DNA of 64,000 nucleotides, taken from assembly GCF_025370935.1 (NCBI RefSeq), contig NC_133495.1, forward strand, positions 4,830,533 to 4,894,532, in the 5' to 3' direction. The notes beneath the pieces were generated by a model. It worked only from the letters and a program-made list of their open reading frames with translations. It made no database searches and was not told the DNA's origin. This DNA is from Choristoneura fumiferana (taxonomy: Eukaryota; Arthropoda; Insecta; Lepidoptera; Tortricidae). Position numbers and translations under genes: made by a program. Below, one piece after another: positions 10,446 through 20,603 of the stretch (positions within the stretch are counted from its first letter, which is position 1; each line of letters starts with the position of its first letter).

Positions 10446-11306
10446 TTATAAAAAAACCGGCCAAGAGCGTGTCGGACACGCCCGAAATAGGGTTCCGTAG
10501 CCATTAAGTAATATTTTCTAACGATTTCGTATTTTATACGAAACAAACCCCTAATGGTTTTAAAAGACCTATTCAACGATACCCCACACCATAGGGTTGG
10601 ATGAGAAAAAAAAACATCCCACTTTACGTCTATGGGAGACACCCTAGATTTATTTTATTTTTTATTTTACCATTTTGTTGTCATAGTTTATATAATAATA
10701 ATAATAATAGCTTATTCAGACAGTTTAATAAGTTACATTTTTTTCTTTTCTATATATTATAGTGTAAGACATATACAGTGCACTCATTACTACTAATTTT
10801 ATTTGCATCGACTCCTGTCTGTATGCACTAATTGACAAAGGCCTCCTCACTGTCGCCATTCTTCTCTATTATTGGCCACTCTTGTCCATGACCTGCAACG
10901 GTTTATGTCATCACCCACCGTCTAAAAGGTCTACCTCGTTTCCTCTTCTTGTGACTTGTGAACCAATTCATGACTAATTTTGACCATTTTTCACTTCCTC
11001 TAATTGTATGGCACCACTTCCACTTAAGCTTTTTATGTTTTTTATGACATCCTTTGTTTTTGTGTGTTTCTTAATGGTAGCATTTTTATTCTATCGGATG
11101 TTTTTTACCTATCATACTTCTTTCCAATGGAGTTCTGACATGTTTTTAGCATGTTGTCATAGTTTACTATATGTTATCCGTGCAAAATTGCAGCTTTCTA
11201 GATTGATAGTCTGAGCAAAGCCGCGAACGGACAGACAGACAGGCAGACAGACATGGCGAACTATAAGGGTTCCGTTTTTGCCATTTTGGCTCCAAAACCC
11301 TAATAA
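10446..11306 (+). repeat. GGGTTCCGT-type TIR-like repeat, copy 2
   Basis: Opens 'CCGGCCAAGAGCGTGTCGGA', 'AGGGTTCCGTAGCCATTAAG' and closes 'ATGGCGAACTATAAGGGTTC', 'CCATTTTGGCTCC', 'AACCCTAATAA'. It includes the family's 'GGACAGACAGACAGGCAGAC' run. A LINE remnant is inserted inside it at 10691-11151. Confidence 0.6.
10691..11151 (-). pseudogene. 5'-truncated RTE-type LINE remnant with 15-bp TSD
   Basis: 'TGTTGTCATAGTTTA' is repeated at 10676-10690 and 11152-11166, marking a clean insertion into the repeat at 10446-11306. On the minus strand about 11030-10835 reads 'LKWKW', 'KWSKLVMNWFTSHKKRKRGR', 'PFRRWV' and 'EEAFV'. This is the GRPxRRW tail typical of RTE-clade ORF2, with a stop inside. The 3' end is a (TTA)n-like simple repeat at 10691-10709. 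Only the last ~100 codons remain and they are not functional. Confidence 0.6.
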
Positions 11307-11309
11307 AAC

Positions 11310-12530
11310 ACGGAAATTATAAAATTACTCGCTAGCATAATAATGAATTAAAAATTCTAAACCACATTGTAACACATAAATATCTATCAAAGTGATTAGC
11401 TGTCCTCTTTAATTGCAGCATTATACAACCAAGCCTGTATACTGTACAGCAATTATCTCTTCTACTCGTAATTACGCATTATTTTCTTTTAACGGCTGCA
11501 GAGTTGTATAGTAGTTATATAGCAGTTTCCTTAGTGACATAAGACGCATTGTTGTATAGTTATTTCGAGGAGTTTATATTTTTATGGGAAATGTGGTAAT
11601 CGCACCGCACGAATTAAGTAATGGAAAGAAATGGTTGATTGAATTGGTTCATGTCATAGCTACTTGTTTTTTAAAGACTTGTTAGTTTGCTCTAAGTACA
11701 AAAACCAATTGATATTATACGCATTGAATGATTTATTTATTGTTTGTGCTAGAAACTTGTAATTTTACACGAATATAATGTCAACCACACCAAAAAAGTG
11801 ATATCGTAAAATGGTTTAAAAAATAATTTAAGTATACAATTTTGTTCTCATCTCATCTAATCAGAGTAAAACTTTAGTAGGTATTCGAACATAGCAACAT
11901 TCTAACGAAGTGGATGATAAATTGCTCTTCATATTATTTAAGTAGCACTTTACCGCTTTATAGTATCGTATTTATTCATTGCATCTTTCAACTTTTTATT
12001 TCTGAACAACAAGTTTTCTTCAACAACTTTTTTCCTGAACAAACGGTATCCTTTCTAAATCACACCAAAATAAAATCTTTAAACTTTAACATTTCAAAAC
12101 ACAAAACACGCGAACTGTGCTTCAAAACATTGCAAAACTACCTTTCTAAATGTCACCCATAAATTTGAATGCATCCATTAGCACTCAACCCACAATTGAA
12201 ACTCAACGCGAAACAATTGAAAGGCGACACTCAAATTAATCATTACGCTTTTAAATGTTATCTTCGGGGATTTCACAAGAACGGGTCATGTTTAACTGTC
12301 ACAAGAAAAAGTATACTTCCCTTAGAAATTTGCTTGGACATAAGCTCTATTAAATTTACACAGATATTGCATTTTATGCGCTAAATGTTCGAAAGTGTGC
12401 CTTAAACTTTGCGGTGTAAAGTTACATTCTGATGATTTGAAATGTAAGAGGTTTGTCCATAGACATGCTATCGAAAGACCAACTAAGCGCAATAGGTATT
12501 TGATTCAGCAAATCTGTACCGCGGGGTATA
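11310..12530. other. Gene-free AT-rich stretch
   Basis: No repeat family shared with the rest of the window and no coding signature. Two adjacent frames (11914-12162, 12169-12384) are AT-rich, poor in typical protein composition and without splice signals. Confidence 0.4.
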
Positions 12531-12534
12531 GATA

Positions 12535-12630
12535 GAGTCATTCACGATGACGCTTGTCGTGATTCTTATTACAACGTCATTATTGTCTAATTTTGACAAA
12601 ATCACGCGTCTTCGTGGATGGCAGTAGGTA
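12535..12630 (+). repeat. Second copy of the TTTTGACAAAATCACGCGTC repeat
   Basis: Partner of 10140-10225 ('GAGTCATTCACGATGACGC', 'TTCTTATTACAACGTCATTA'). Downstream DNA differs from the first copy. Confidence 0.45.
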
Positions 12631-13499
12631 TATCCTCTATTCGTATGCGAGTACATTCTGTTTTAGTTTTAGGTTTATTTATTATTATTATTATTTTTAA
12701 TTTATGTAAGTATTTTAAGTCTAAGGTATTTTTATGTACACAAATTTTCCACCTATTTCAGTTCAATAGAGTGAACATAAAAAAATATTCCACAGTAAGA
12801 TTTACCATATAAGGTAAGGTTGTTGTTTTAATTTGTAATGTATTTTTCTTGTTGTAGGTACAGAACTTTCTCGAATAAATTTATTCTTTCATTTTTTTCT
12901 TTAAAGTATGCACCTACGTTATCTTATACTTGTTATATATCTGTGGTTCTGTCAGCGTGGGCCTGACATATGGTTACAATGGTGCAATATAATATTAGTT
13001 GGTAATCATTTATGTATAGTAATATTGCCGATTATTTCGGTTGGACCGAAGATTGAGATAACGAAACATATGAACAATGAGTGGATCTTAATTGGAGATT
13101 GCATGTTGATTGATCCTATTTAATTTCTACTGAACTGGTATACTGAAATAATTAAATTGTGTAATCCATATTAATTATAATACAATTTATATTATCGTAG
13201 GCACAGCAATGGTCGCCAAATCCAATTTTCCGGTCACGTCGACAACTTTACGTGATCTGATACGTTTGAGGCGCCGATTATTCCTGTTCAATAGACTGTG
13301 ACATAAATTGTTTATTACGGGCTCACTGACATTATTGCAAGGTTTTAAAAAAGATTAACAATGTACACTTTGATAGCCAATTGCTTGAAAAGATTTATTA
13401 GTCGTTCATCTGGTTTAAGCTTGAGAGTTCTACTTAAATACAATTTGACACTACTAAACTGGTTTTGACATTCAATGTAGATTACATATTTTTTTTCAG

Positions 13500-13577
13500 C
13501 AAATGGACTTGGACACAGACAATTCCGATCAAATCTTAGCTGCAGCAGCTGCAGCTAGCAGCACTGGCAGTTTCTGA
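13500..13577 (+). CDS. Candidate host terminal exon encoding MDLDTDNSDQILA...
   Basis: A strong acceptor (pyrimidine tract 13489-13497 plus CAG ending 13499) precedes CAA ATG GAC. The frame encodes 24 residues from the ATG: an acidic start (MDLDTDNSDQ), six alanines, then SSTGSF and TGA at 13575-13577. The codon pattern is unlike the AT-rich surroundings. An AATAAA lies at 13627-13632. From about 13572 the sequence matches the 'GAGATATTGAACTTTGAA' part of the repeat at 18870, so the stop codon and 3' end may be transposon-supplied. It could be an alternative last exon of a plus-strand gene, or a decoy. No upstream exon was recognised. Confidence 0.3.
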   Translation, partial: QMDLDTDNSDQILAAAAAASSTGSF

Positions 13578-13778
13578 GATATTGAACTTTGAAATAATCT
13601 CAGGGGTTTTTAATTTTCTTCAAAACAATAAAATTTGAATGTTAATGTCGCTCGGGACTCGTAATTTTTTTTCGTTTCCTGAAGATTCAAATGAGAAAGA
13701 AAAAGAAAACCGATCTTTTGTTTCGAGTTCCAAACTACATCTACATTAGCAAACTAGTATAAGTGTATGGCTAGGTTA

Positions 13779-13871
13779 TATACTCAGCGGCACAAAATTT
13801 GGCCCACTCTCCATACAACATTGCCTATTACTGCATACATTGGAGGGCCAGATTTTTTGCCACTCAGTATA
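13779..13871. repeat. Short palindromic MITE, ~93 bp
   Basis: Left 'TATACTCAGCGGCACAAAAT' with 'TTGGCCC' mirrors right 'GGGCCAGATTTTTTGCCACT' with 'CAGTATA'. The arms run about 30 bp, with a loop of about 30 bp. Termini are TA. Only one copy is seen here. Confidence 0.6.
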
Positions 13872-14268
13872 GTCATGTACACTCGAGCAAACTGAATCGT
13901 GACCCCCTAAGGAACCTTTTCGTAGAAAAAGTCAGCGACAACGCATTGCTTGACAAGGGAATTTACTATGATACTTACTGAGAGAACGTTCTACGGTGGG
14001 TCAGGAATCAAATGATTCGACTGCGCTACGAAATTGTGCGATGAGTTTAAATAAAAACCGGCCAAGAGCGTGTCGGACACGCCTGAAATAGGGTTCCGTA
14101 GCCATTACGAAAAAATTAAGTAATATTTTTCTAAGGATTTCGTATTTTATATTTCGTATCCAAGTTTAGGTATATTTTACACCTTAGGCTGCTATTTACT
14201 CTTAAACTACTTAGTAATAATTCTCAAGCAAACTTAGCTGTTATAGTTTTCCTTGAAAGTTTGATATA

Positions 14269-15014
14269 TTTTGAACATGAAACTACCGTGAGACTCACTC
14301 ATATTAAATGATATTATAACGGACAACTCACGTCTAAAACCGAGTTTAGCTCGACTGTTTCGGGCTATTTCGTAGCCCTTCCTCTCAGGAGCACGCGACT
14401 CGGCGGCTGCCGCAACACGCACACTACGCGCCACCGCTCTGCTCGCACGACTGTCCGACGAAACTAACACCGGCGCACAACTACCCGCATTTTTATCGTC
14501 ATTTTAACAGGACGACAGGGGCTCTGCTGTGGCCGAGCATTCAATGGACTCGGATTTGACGCATTAGGTACATCAGGTTTGATAAGGTGTCTGTACTTGC
14601 GAGAGAAAAGTTTTTCATTCCGCGGAAAGTGCGTGAAGCCATTGAGATTAGTCGTCATCCGAATTTTAACCGGGATTGCGGTTGGTCGGTACCCCCGAGT
14701 TGGAAAACAGTATTGAATACTCGTGCTGCGTCATCGGTTGGTGTGAACGTGCCTTTACGGAGCGATGTTGTTAGTGTTGTGTGCTACCCTACATTAGACA
14801 TTGATAATAAAATGACGATAAAAATGCGGGTAGTTGTGCGCCGCTGTTAGTTTCGTCGGACAGTCGTGCGATTAGAGCGGTGGCGCGTTGTGTGCGTGTT
14901 GCGGCTGCCGCCGAGTCGCGTGCTCCTGAGAGGAAGGGCTACGAAATAGCCCGAAACATGTCGAGCTAAACTCGGTTTAAGACGTAAGTTATCCGTTATA
15001 ATATCATTTAATAT
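14269..15014. mobile_element. Penelope-like element insertion with inverted ~200-bp arms
   Basis: Flanked by a 12-bp duplication, 'AAGTTTGATATA', at 14257-14268 and 15015-15026. Arms at about 14298-14505 and 14809-15014 are near-perfect reverse complements and hold GC-rich 'GGCGGCTGCCGCAACACGCA' and 'TAGCCCTTCCTCTCAGGAGC'. The central ~300 bp carries the C-terminal end of a Penelope ORF on the plus strand. The left arm is therefore a second, inverted 3' end. Inverted or tandem partial copies and variable-length TSDs are known for Penelope-like elements. A stray 3' end at 18190-18222 matches the left terminus 'TTTTGAACATGAAACTACCG' in reverse. Confidence 0.6.
14587..14850 (+). pseudogene. Penelope-like element ORF, C-terminal fragment
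   Basis: The open frame includes 'REKFFIPRKVREAIEISRHP', then 'NFNRDCGWSVPPSWKTVL'. The R-E-A-I-E-I ... N-F-N-R-D ... G-W/Y ... P-x-W pattern matches the end of the GIY-YIG endonuclease region in insect Penelope-like proteins, just before the C-terminus. It has no ATG start (first codon GTG), lacks the whole reverse transcriptase and most of the endonuclease, and ends TAG in the right inverted arm. It is a non-functional relic. The clade call rests on this short motif. Confidence 0.5.
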
Positions 15015-15713
15015 AAGTTTGATATACTTACTACAATCGTAAATTTTTTCAAATTTTTCCACCCACCTTATTATTTTAGGGGGGGGGGGACGCTCGATTT
15101 TAATGAAAATTTGCACTTTAAAGTATTTCGCAAAAAAAAAATAAACGAAAAATCGTCTTAGCATACCCATACTATTGGGTTGGATGAGAAAAAAATCACC
15201 CCCACTTTACGTCTATGGGAGGTAACCTAAAAAAAATTTTCAAAATTTTTCATTACACCAATTTGTCGGCATAGTTTACATAATATATATCCGTGAAAAA
15301 TAACAGCTTTCTAGCATTGATAGTCCCTGAGCAAAGCCGCGGACGGACAGACAGACAGACAGCCAGACAGACAAAAAACTATAAGCGTTCCGTTTTAGCC
15401 ATTTTGGCTACGGAACTCTAAAAACACGTGGTTTAATCGCTCCGTAATCTAATTAAATGATGCAATGAGAACAGATCGTGATTCCGCAGACAGTATAGCC
15501 ACAGATCTTTCAGTTATTTACTTAATTGGACGAAAGTTAAAAAGTGTAACAACTATCTTTCATTACCCCATCACGACGTAGAAAAAAAAGGAGGGAGGCC
15601 TTACATACGTATGTGAGACAGCATGCTTCCTGCTATAGCCAATTTTCATAATTAGATTACGAATAAGAATTTTACTTGATTTCTCCACCGCCAAGTTACA
15701 ATGAAGGAATTCT

Positions 15714-16213
15714 TTTACCTATCCTCCCACAGCACAGCTTTGGTGGAACCAGCTAAGGGGAGCAAGTATAGGTAAATAAAGCGTTTTTTTACAAATACAA
15801 ATCATTCATTGCGGACTTTTGAATCCATAGTGTTAGTATTTACAAATTATAATCTTATCGCTATGGTTAGTATTTATAATTAATTATATTAACTTAAATG
15901 AATAAAATAAAGACTAAAGACGCCTGGACATCGGCAGTACAGGCGCGTGTAGCTGCACGTATCGTTGCAGCCCAGCGGTGGGCTAACATGCTCAGGATGC
16001 TATTCGTGCTGCCCAGACTACGGTTGAGGAGAGACGCACATCGTTCCCTTATGATGGTAAAAAAGCAGTCCGTGTGCGCCTCCGCGAACATTGCCGACGC
16101 ACTGCAATACCGTGGCAGCCCGAACAACGTCCTAAACGCGTCATTCTATTGGTTCATAAAAAGCATTTTCCTCGCTACACATCTCGCACATCTCTGGTGG
16201 AAACGTAGCCTTA
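15714..16213. repeat. GTTTC-ACCAGAGATGTGC MITE fragments flanking a LINE scrap
   Basis: The left part (15714-15796: 'CAGCACAGCTTTGGTGGAAC', 'GGTAAATAAAGCG') and right part (16141-16213: 'GGTTCATAAAAAGCATTTTC', 'CATCTCTGGTGGAAACGTAG') belong to the family at 5127 and 21135. The middle is occupied by the LINE fragment at 15894-16127 and AT-rich sequence. Confidence 0.5.
15894..16127 (-). pseudogene. LINE ORF2 C-terminal fragment
   Basis: The minus strand translates to 'FGLPRYCSASAMFAEAHTDC', then 'FFTIIRERCASLLNRSLGST' and 'NSILSMLAHRW'. The pattern LPRxCSASxMFA...DxF...IRxRxASLLxR...SxNSIL recurs at the end of lepidopteran LINE reverse transcriptases as I remember them. The sequence is GC-rich against AT-rich flanks, as expected for imported coding DNA. 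Only the tail remains. The opposite-strand frame here is a shadow. Confidence 0.45.
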
Positions 16214-16231
16214 AATGGAAATGAGAGTATA

Positions 16232-16270
16232 TGTGCGTGTGTGTGCGCCTGTTTGTGTGTGTGTGTGTGT

Positions 16271-16302
<32 letters not shown>
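16232..16302 (+). repeat. (GT)n microsatellite
   Basis: Interrupted dinucleotide run with GC and TT interruptions, between MITE remnants. The overlapping reading frames of repeated VC or HT residues are artefacts. Confidence 0.9.
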
Positions 16303-16303
<1 letters not shown>

Positions 16304-16842
16304 CTCCATACAATACACTTGTCTTTCAACATGCTCTTTCAAAATCAATGTAGTAACTAGTCGTGATCTTCTTCAAGTGTCTCATTCTTCCATACAAACC
16401 ATATTAGATACTGTCAACTAAATTTCAACTACGTACTTACAAATTTAAGGCCTTATGCCCCACAACAACAATAACAGTCGTGGAAACGTGACATCGCACA
16501 ACGATTTTCTGCACCAATATTTTTTAGTTATTCACGCAAGCATAATGGACTTTCGGTAACAGTTGCCCAATGCGTTAATTGCTGGACGGATAACTTCGTT
16601 ACGTGGCTAACTGGTTTTTTGGTAAATAAAGTGTTACTATGATTGGATCAACACGTTCAATTGTATTCATATTGATAAAAAAACGGGAGTTCGTGTAACA
16701 AACGTGTTTTATACTACGTTCGCATTTAACAGCTGTTGTGCCTAAGTAGTAGGGGAGCTTGTGGTGTGGGTACCTAATTAGATTTTGTAGATTAGTTGAT
16801 AGGAAGAAATTTATATTTTTTATAGTTCACTTGCCAAAGCAA

Positions 16843-16960
16843 AACCTTTGGTGGCCTAGTGGTTTGACCTATGGCCTCTCAAGCAGAGGATCGTGGGTTC
16901 AAACCCCGGCTCGCACCTCTGAGTTTTTCAAGATTCATTTGAATAAGAAAAAAGTATATA
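16843..16960 (+). repeat. tRNA-headed SINE, family 2 (head only)
   Basis: Box A-like 'GGCCTAGTGGTTTGACC' and box B-like 'GGGTTCAAACCCC' are spaced as in a tRNA, followed by 'GGCTCGCACCTCTGAGTTTT'. The usual body ('GTGAAGGAAAACATCG') is absent, so the element is truncated. A fuller copy is at 25424-25730. Confidence 0.6.
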
Positions 16961-16964
16961 TTCC

Positions 16965-17910
16965 AATAAAACATACATTGTTACATTGTTTGCCACATCT
17001 TCCAATAAGTCTTAGTGGGAATTGTTTTAGGATGTAGGCTATACTTATCGCATTATTTTAATTTACTATTGCTATTAATTGTGTCTGTATCTGTTTTTTT
17101 CCCCAATAAAGAGAAAAAAAAGGTCAATAGGTACTGCTTATTTACCTTATTTATTTTGCTCAAAGAGAAGATCGGTAGGATTTACTATAAATTATAATCA
17201 AAATGCCGGAAAAATATAAAAGTCCAGACGCTACAACAACAATTCCTGACTGATGATAAGTCACGACACTATTAAATAGTTCCAACAGGTTCTAGGATGT
17301 GATACTGTAAGTTAATGTACAACTTTCCAGCAACCAGTCGTGATTTACGTAATCTTAATTATGCGGGTACTACACGACGTAATTCAAATTAGGACCCAAG
17401 TTTATCGTCAAATAACACGCGATACATTATAAAAATTCGGCATACGATAGAATCGTTTATTTATTTATTTTAAGAACACATACAGTCTTACGTTAATGGG
17501 TATACAAGTAAACCAAAAACAATATAAAGACCTCGAGGTGTATAAAGCTTGTTGATAGATATATTTTCACGTGAGTCTATTGAACAACAAAGTATTATTT
17601 TCATTTCACTAACACTTGTTCCGCAATCCAATAGGAAGCGTACAAATCACGCGAATCGCGTCTGCATGTGTTTATAAGTTTATGCATTAAACTAACTTAA
17701 AAAAAATTATATTTATGCAACTGTATCGTAATGGGGCCCTTAAAACACGAGTGTGGTAGTTTCATAATTGGGTCACATATGAGTGTTGTAAGGCCTAATT
17801 ACGTACAGTTGAAATACAATATTTTATCTACATCCATATATTAAATCCTCTATCATGTGTTCAAGAACCATTGAGAATGACCTGCATTAACGAGAACTAG
17901 GTTATGTCTG
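16965..17910. other. Gene-free AT-rich stretch
   Basis: No recognisable family or coding signature apart from short A/T runs and an ATTT simple repeat near 17456-17474. Confidence 0.4.
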
Positions 17911-17912
17911 TC

Positions 17913-17988
17913 TGCCCCACGAGCTGCGCCCGCTGCGCGCCCGACGGCCTGCTACTGCTCGTGCGCGCGGCGCGCAAGCCCCGGTGCT
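17913..17988. other. Isolated GC-rich island
   Basis: A ~75-bp block ('GAGCTGCGCCCGCTGCGCGC', 'CTCGTGCGCGCGGCGCGCAA') rises abruptly from AT-rich DNA. A plus-strand frame starting ATG at 17905 would read 'MSVCPTSCARCAPDGLLLLV' before a stop; a second plus frame is also open. It could be a stranded exon, a processed fragment or part of an unknown repeat. No splice donor follows. Confidence 0.25.
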
Positions 17989-18189
17989 GTAATGATGTAT
18001 GAAATCTCATTACGATACAGCAGTGTTCATAATATAATCCAATGTCGTAATGCTGGTCATTATCTATGGTTTTTAACGCATAATGGAGGATAATTATTAT
18101 AATATGGGTGTAGATAAGGACAGCTGTAGTGAGGTCTTTAGTTTACTAACAATACTAACATCTTCTGTTAATGAAATAAAGCCGGAATA

Positions 18190-18222
18190 TGCTCACGTCT
18201 CACGGTAGTTTCATGTTCAAAA
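18190..18222 (+). repeat. Penelope-like element 3' end fragment
   Basis: 'GTCTCACGGTAGTTTCATGT' followed by 'TCAAAATC' equals the reverse of the left terminus of the insertion at 14269. This supports 'GTTCAAAA' as the natural 3' boundary of that family. Confidence 0.45.
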
Positions 18223-18285
18223 TCTTGTAGTCTGAATTCAAAATTAAGGCGTGTTGATATAGAAGTTCATAATATACATGTTGTA

Positions 18286-18505
18286 AAATCCATACTAATA
18301 TATGTATTATAAATGCGAAAGTGTGTATGTTTGTATGTTTGTCCGTCTTTCACGTCGAATTGGAGCAGATCGACGTAATTTTTGGCATAGAGATAGTTTA
18401 TGGGCCAGAGAGTGACGTAGGCTACTTTTAATCCCGGAAAAATGCACAGTTCCCGAGGGAACAGCGCGCGATAACCGAATTCCACGCGGGCGAAGCCGCG
18501 GGAAA
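18286..18505 (-). repeat. CGCATTTATAATATTAG repeat, reverse copy
   Basis: Runs from 'TATTATAAATGCGAAAGTGT' through 'GGGCCAGAGAGTGACGTAGG' to 'CACGCGGGCGAAGCCGCGGG', the diagnostic 5' end of this family. A forward counterpart lies at 20920-21093. Confidence 0.6.
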
Positions 18506-18544
18506 AAGCTATTAAGGAAAATTTGCCGGAATTTTTGAGTCTAA

Positions 18545-18683
18545 GGGGCTATTTCACCACCCAATGATTAATTTTATTTGACGGATAAATGTGCCGCCGT
18601 CTCCGCCTATTCGAACAAAACAAACAGAGACGGCATCACATTTATCCGTCAGATAAATTTAATCAATGGATGGTGAACAGGGG
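18545..18683. repeat. GGGGCTGTTTCACC palindromic MITE, copy 1
   Basis: Foldback of two ~60-bp arms: 'GGGGCTATTTCACCACCCAA' against 'GGATGGTGAACAGGGG', and inner 'GACGGATAAATGTG' against 'CACATTTATCCGTC'. The loop contains 'TTCGAACAAAACAAACAGAG'. Closely related to 20172-20313 and 26556-26699. Confidence 0.7.
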
Positions 18684-18869
18684 TAAAGTTTGAATGTTTT
18701 TGTTTCACGCTTATTTTATATTATCAGTATTTTAAGGCAGCAGTTCTTTCACTGTTGTGTTCCAGCGCTGTGTCGGTCAAATGGAATTGGTGCGTCAACT
18801 TTAATAAAAAACAAACATTCTTTTTTACTTTTTGTAATAATTTTAAATTAATTAAAATTTTTAACCCCC

Positions 18870-19105
18870 GACGCAAAAAGAGGGGTGTTACTTATAACTT
18901 ATTTGACCGCTATGTTTTTCTGTGCGTGTCTGTGGCACCGTAGCTCTTAAACGGGTGAACCGATTTGAATGTGTTTTTTTTATTTGAAAGTCGGGTTTCT
19001 AGCGATGGCTCTTAGACATGTATTATTAAAATCGGTTCAGCTGTTTTTGAGATATTGAACTTTGAAGTGACAATGTCGGGGGTTTCCAACTTTTTGTTGG
19101 TGAGG
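18870..19105 (+). repeat. CCCCCGACGCAAAAAGAGGG interspersed repeat
   Basis: Carries 'CGTAGCTCTTAAACGGGTGA', 'AAATCGGTTCAGCTGTTTTT' and the end 'GAAGTGACAATGTCGGGGGT'. A reverse copy is at 26308-26497 and an end fragment overlaps 13572-13615. No coding capacity. Confidence 0.6.
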
Positions 19106-19123
19106 TTATACTTATAATGAACT

Positions 19124-19295
19124 AGCTGTTGCCCGCGGCTTCGCCCCCGGTGTCGTTTTTCTTCCATAAAAACCTTCTCCTAACAATAACGAACACAACA
19201 AAATAAGAATTAGCGAAATCGGTCCAGCCGTTCCCGAGTTTTGCGCTTAGCAACACATTTAAGAATTCAGTTTTATTTTTATATATATATAGATA
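19124..19295 (+). repeat. AGCTGTTGCCCGCGGCTTCG repeat
   Basis: Starts 'CTAGCTGTTGCCCGCGGCTT', passes 'GCGAAATCGGTCCAGCCGTT' and 'TTTTGCGCTTAGCAACACAT', and ends in TA-rich sequence. The reverse copy at 56140-56325 matches it along its whole length. Confidence 0.6.
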
Positions 19296-19299
19296 GAAG

Positions 19300-20160
19300 A
19301 TACTAAGGGTCCTTGTAGGTATACTTAATTTAGTAGGTATTAAGTTTTTCAGTTAGGTAGTTAGTTTAAAGTTATGTTTTATTTGTGGTTATTTTTTCTT
19401 AATACCTAGTTGTTTTTCTCTTTAACATATGTTAGAAATAAATATAATTAATCTAAAAAACATAAATATTTGTGGAATGTTTCTTCTGTTGCCTTTTTGT
19501 CGTATACACACTTAGTAGTATAATAATACTAGTGATTGTGTTATTTCTAATCAGAAAAATACACATCAATGTTCTTTTTCTTCGATAGGAAAATTGTTCG
19601 AGCAATCGTGCGGAAAATGTAAGAATTTCTATTGCCAAATCGGTATAGTTTTTGTGGGAGCGAAGTTATTTTCTCGCATTTCAATCATTTGCCTTTGAAA
19701 TAACAAAAACATGTATAAAATTACGACGACAGTCTAGAAAAGTCGATCAAACATAACTGGTCCCAGAGAAAACTTTTTAAATCATGGTTCAACCACCCTA
19801 CCTCCAAAGAAACCGAAAATTCGCCGGTCGCCCAAATACTTTAGAGTCATTGTGTTGTACTCTATTGTAGTATTGTACTTTACTAAAATCATGAATGAAC
19901 TCGATATAACAAATAACTATAATTTTAATGTACTGACACATCACAATGTAGTTTAAACAATTTAAAATATCAGGCACAACGCTCTACTATACTAACAAAC
20001 AAAGTCAATATTTGAGCAGCTTGTGGTTTATAATTTGCAATAGTTAATTAGATTGTCAATTGTTTCCGATTGGTTTTTAATTGCTCAATTGTGAAATGCA
20101 GGGTACTGGGGCAAATTGATTACCGGGTTTTCGAATGATGATTATGTTTTGGGTTAGATT
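19300..20160. other. Gene-free AT-rich stretch
   Basis: I see nothing beyond AT-rich unique sequence. Confidence 0.4.
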
Positions 20161-20171
20161 AGTTAATGATT

Positions 20172-20313
20172 TAGGGGCTGTTTCACCACCCATTGATTAG
20201 TGTTAACTGACGGTTAAATATGATGCCGTTCCGTCTATTCGAACAAAAAAAGAAAACGGCGTCACATTTAACCGTCAGTTAACACTAATCAATGGGTGGT
20301 GAAACAGCCCTTA
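20172..20313. repeat. GGGGCTGTTTCACC palindromic MITE, copy 2
   Basis: Nearly perfect foldback: 'GGGGCTGTTTCACCACCCAT' and 'TGATTAGTGTTAACTGACGG' are mirrored by 'CCGTCAGTTAACACTAATCA' and 'ATGGGTGGTGAAACAGCCCT'. TTA flanks both ends. This is the best-preserved of three copies. Confidence 0.8.
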
Positions 20314-20603
20314 GGTTACGAGTTAAAATGTCACGTGTGTATAAAATTGGTATTGTCCGTTGAGAAAAAACATTTGGATAATTAAGTTTCTTTATAGGTT
20401 TACTGTTTAGTATGTCATTCGTTTTGTTTGACAACGGATGTTTGATCAGGTGGTTTTTAATTAGTTAGGCTTTGATAATGAACTCCTAAAGACTGCGAAA
20501 CGTGTTAGCGTTTTTTGCGGTAAGTATTTGTTTCTTCATTCAGGAAACTCATTATTTTAGTACTCAGTAGATGTAGTCGACCAAGATTGGTTTACCACCC
20601 CAC

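Larger units (their letters stand above)
14053..15424 (+). repeat. GGGTTCCGT-type TIR-like repeat, copy 3 (split)
   Basis: Begins 'CCGGCCAAGAGCGTGTCGGA' and ends 'CCATTTTGGCTACGGAACTC'. Removing the Penelope-like insertion at 14269-15014 gives a continuous match to copy 1: 'TTTAGGTATATTTTACACC', 'GACGCTCGATTTTAATGAAA', 'GCAAAGCCGCGGACGGACAG'. Confidence 0.6.

Noticed and set aside
12840..12865. TTTTCTTGTTGTAG|GTACAG as another recursive splice site
   Set aside because: GTACAG is a poor donor and the acceptor is TAG. Well below the two CAG|GTAAGT sites.
13199..13303. Short frame MVAKSNFPVTSTTLRDL... preceded by TAG
   Set aside because: 30 codons, weak acceptor, no donor, no recognisable motif.
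16850..16916. Genuine tRNA gene
   Set aside because: Box A and B are present, but the acceptor stem does not close and the sequence recurs with a SINE body at 25424. It is a SINE head.
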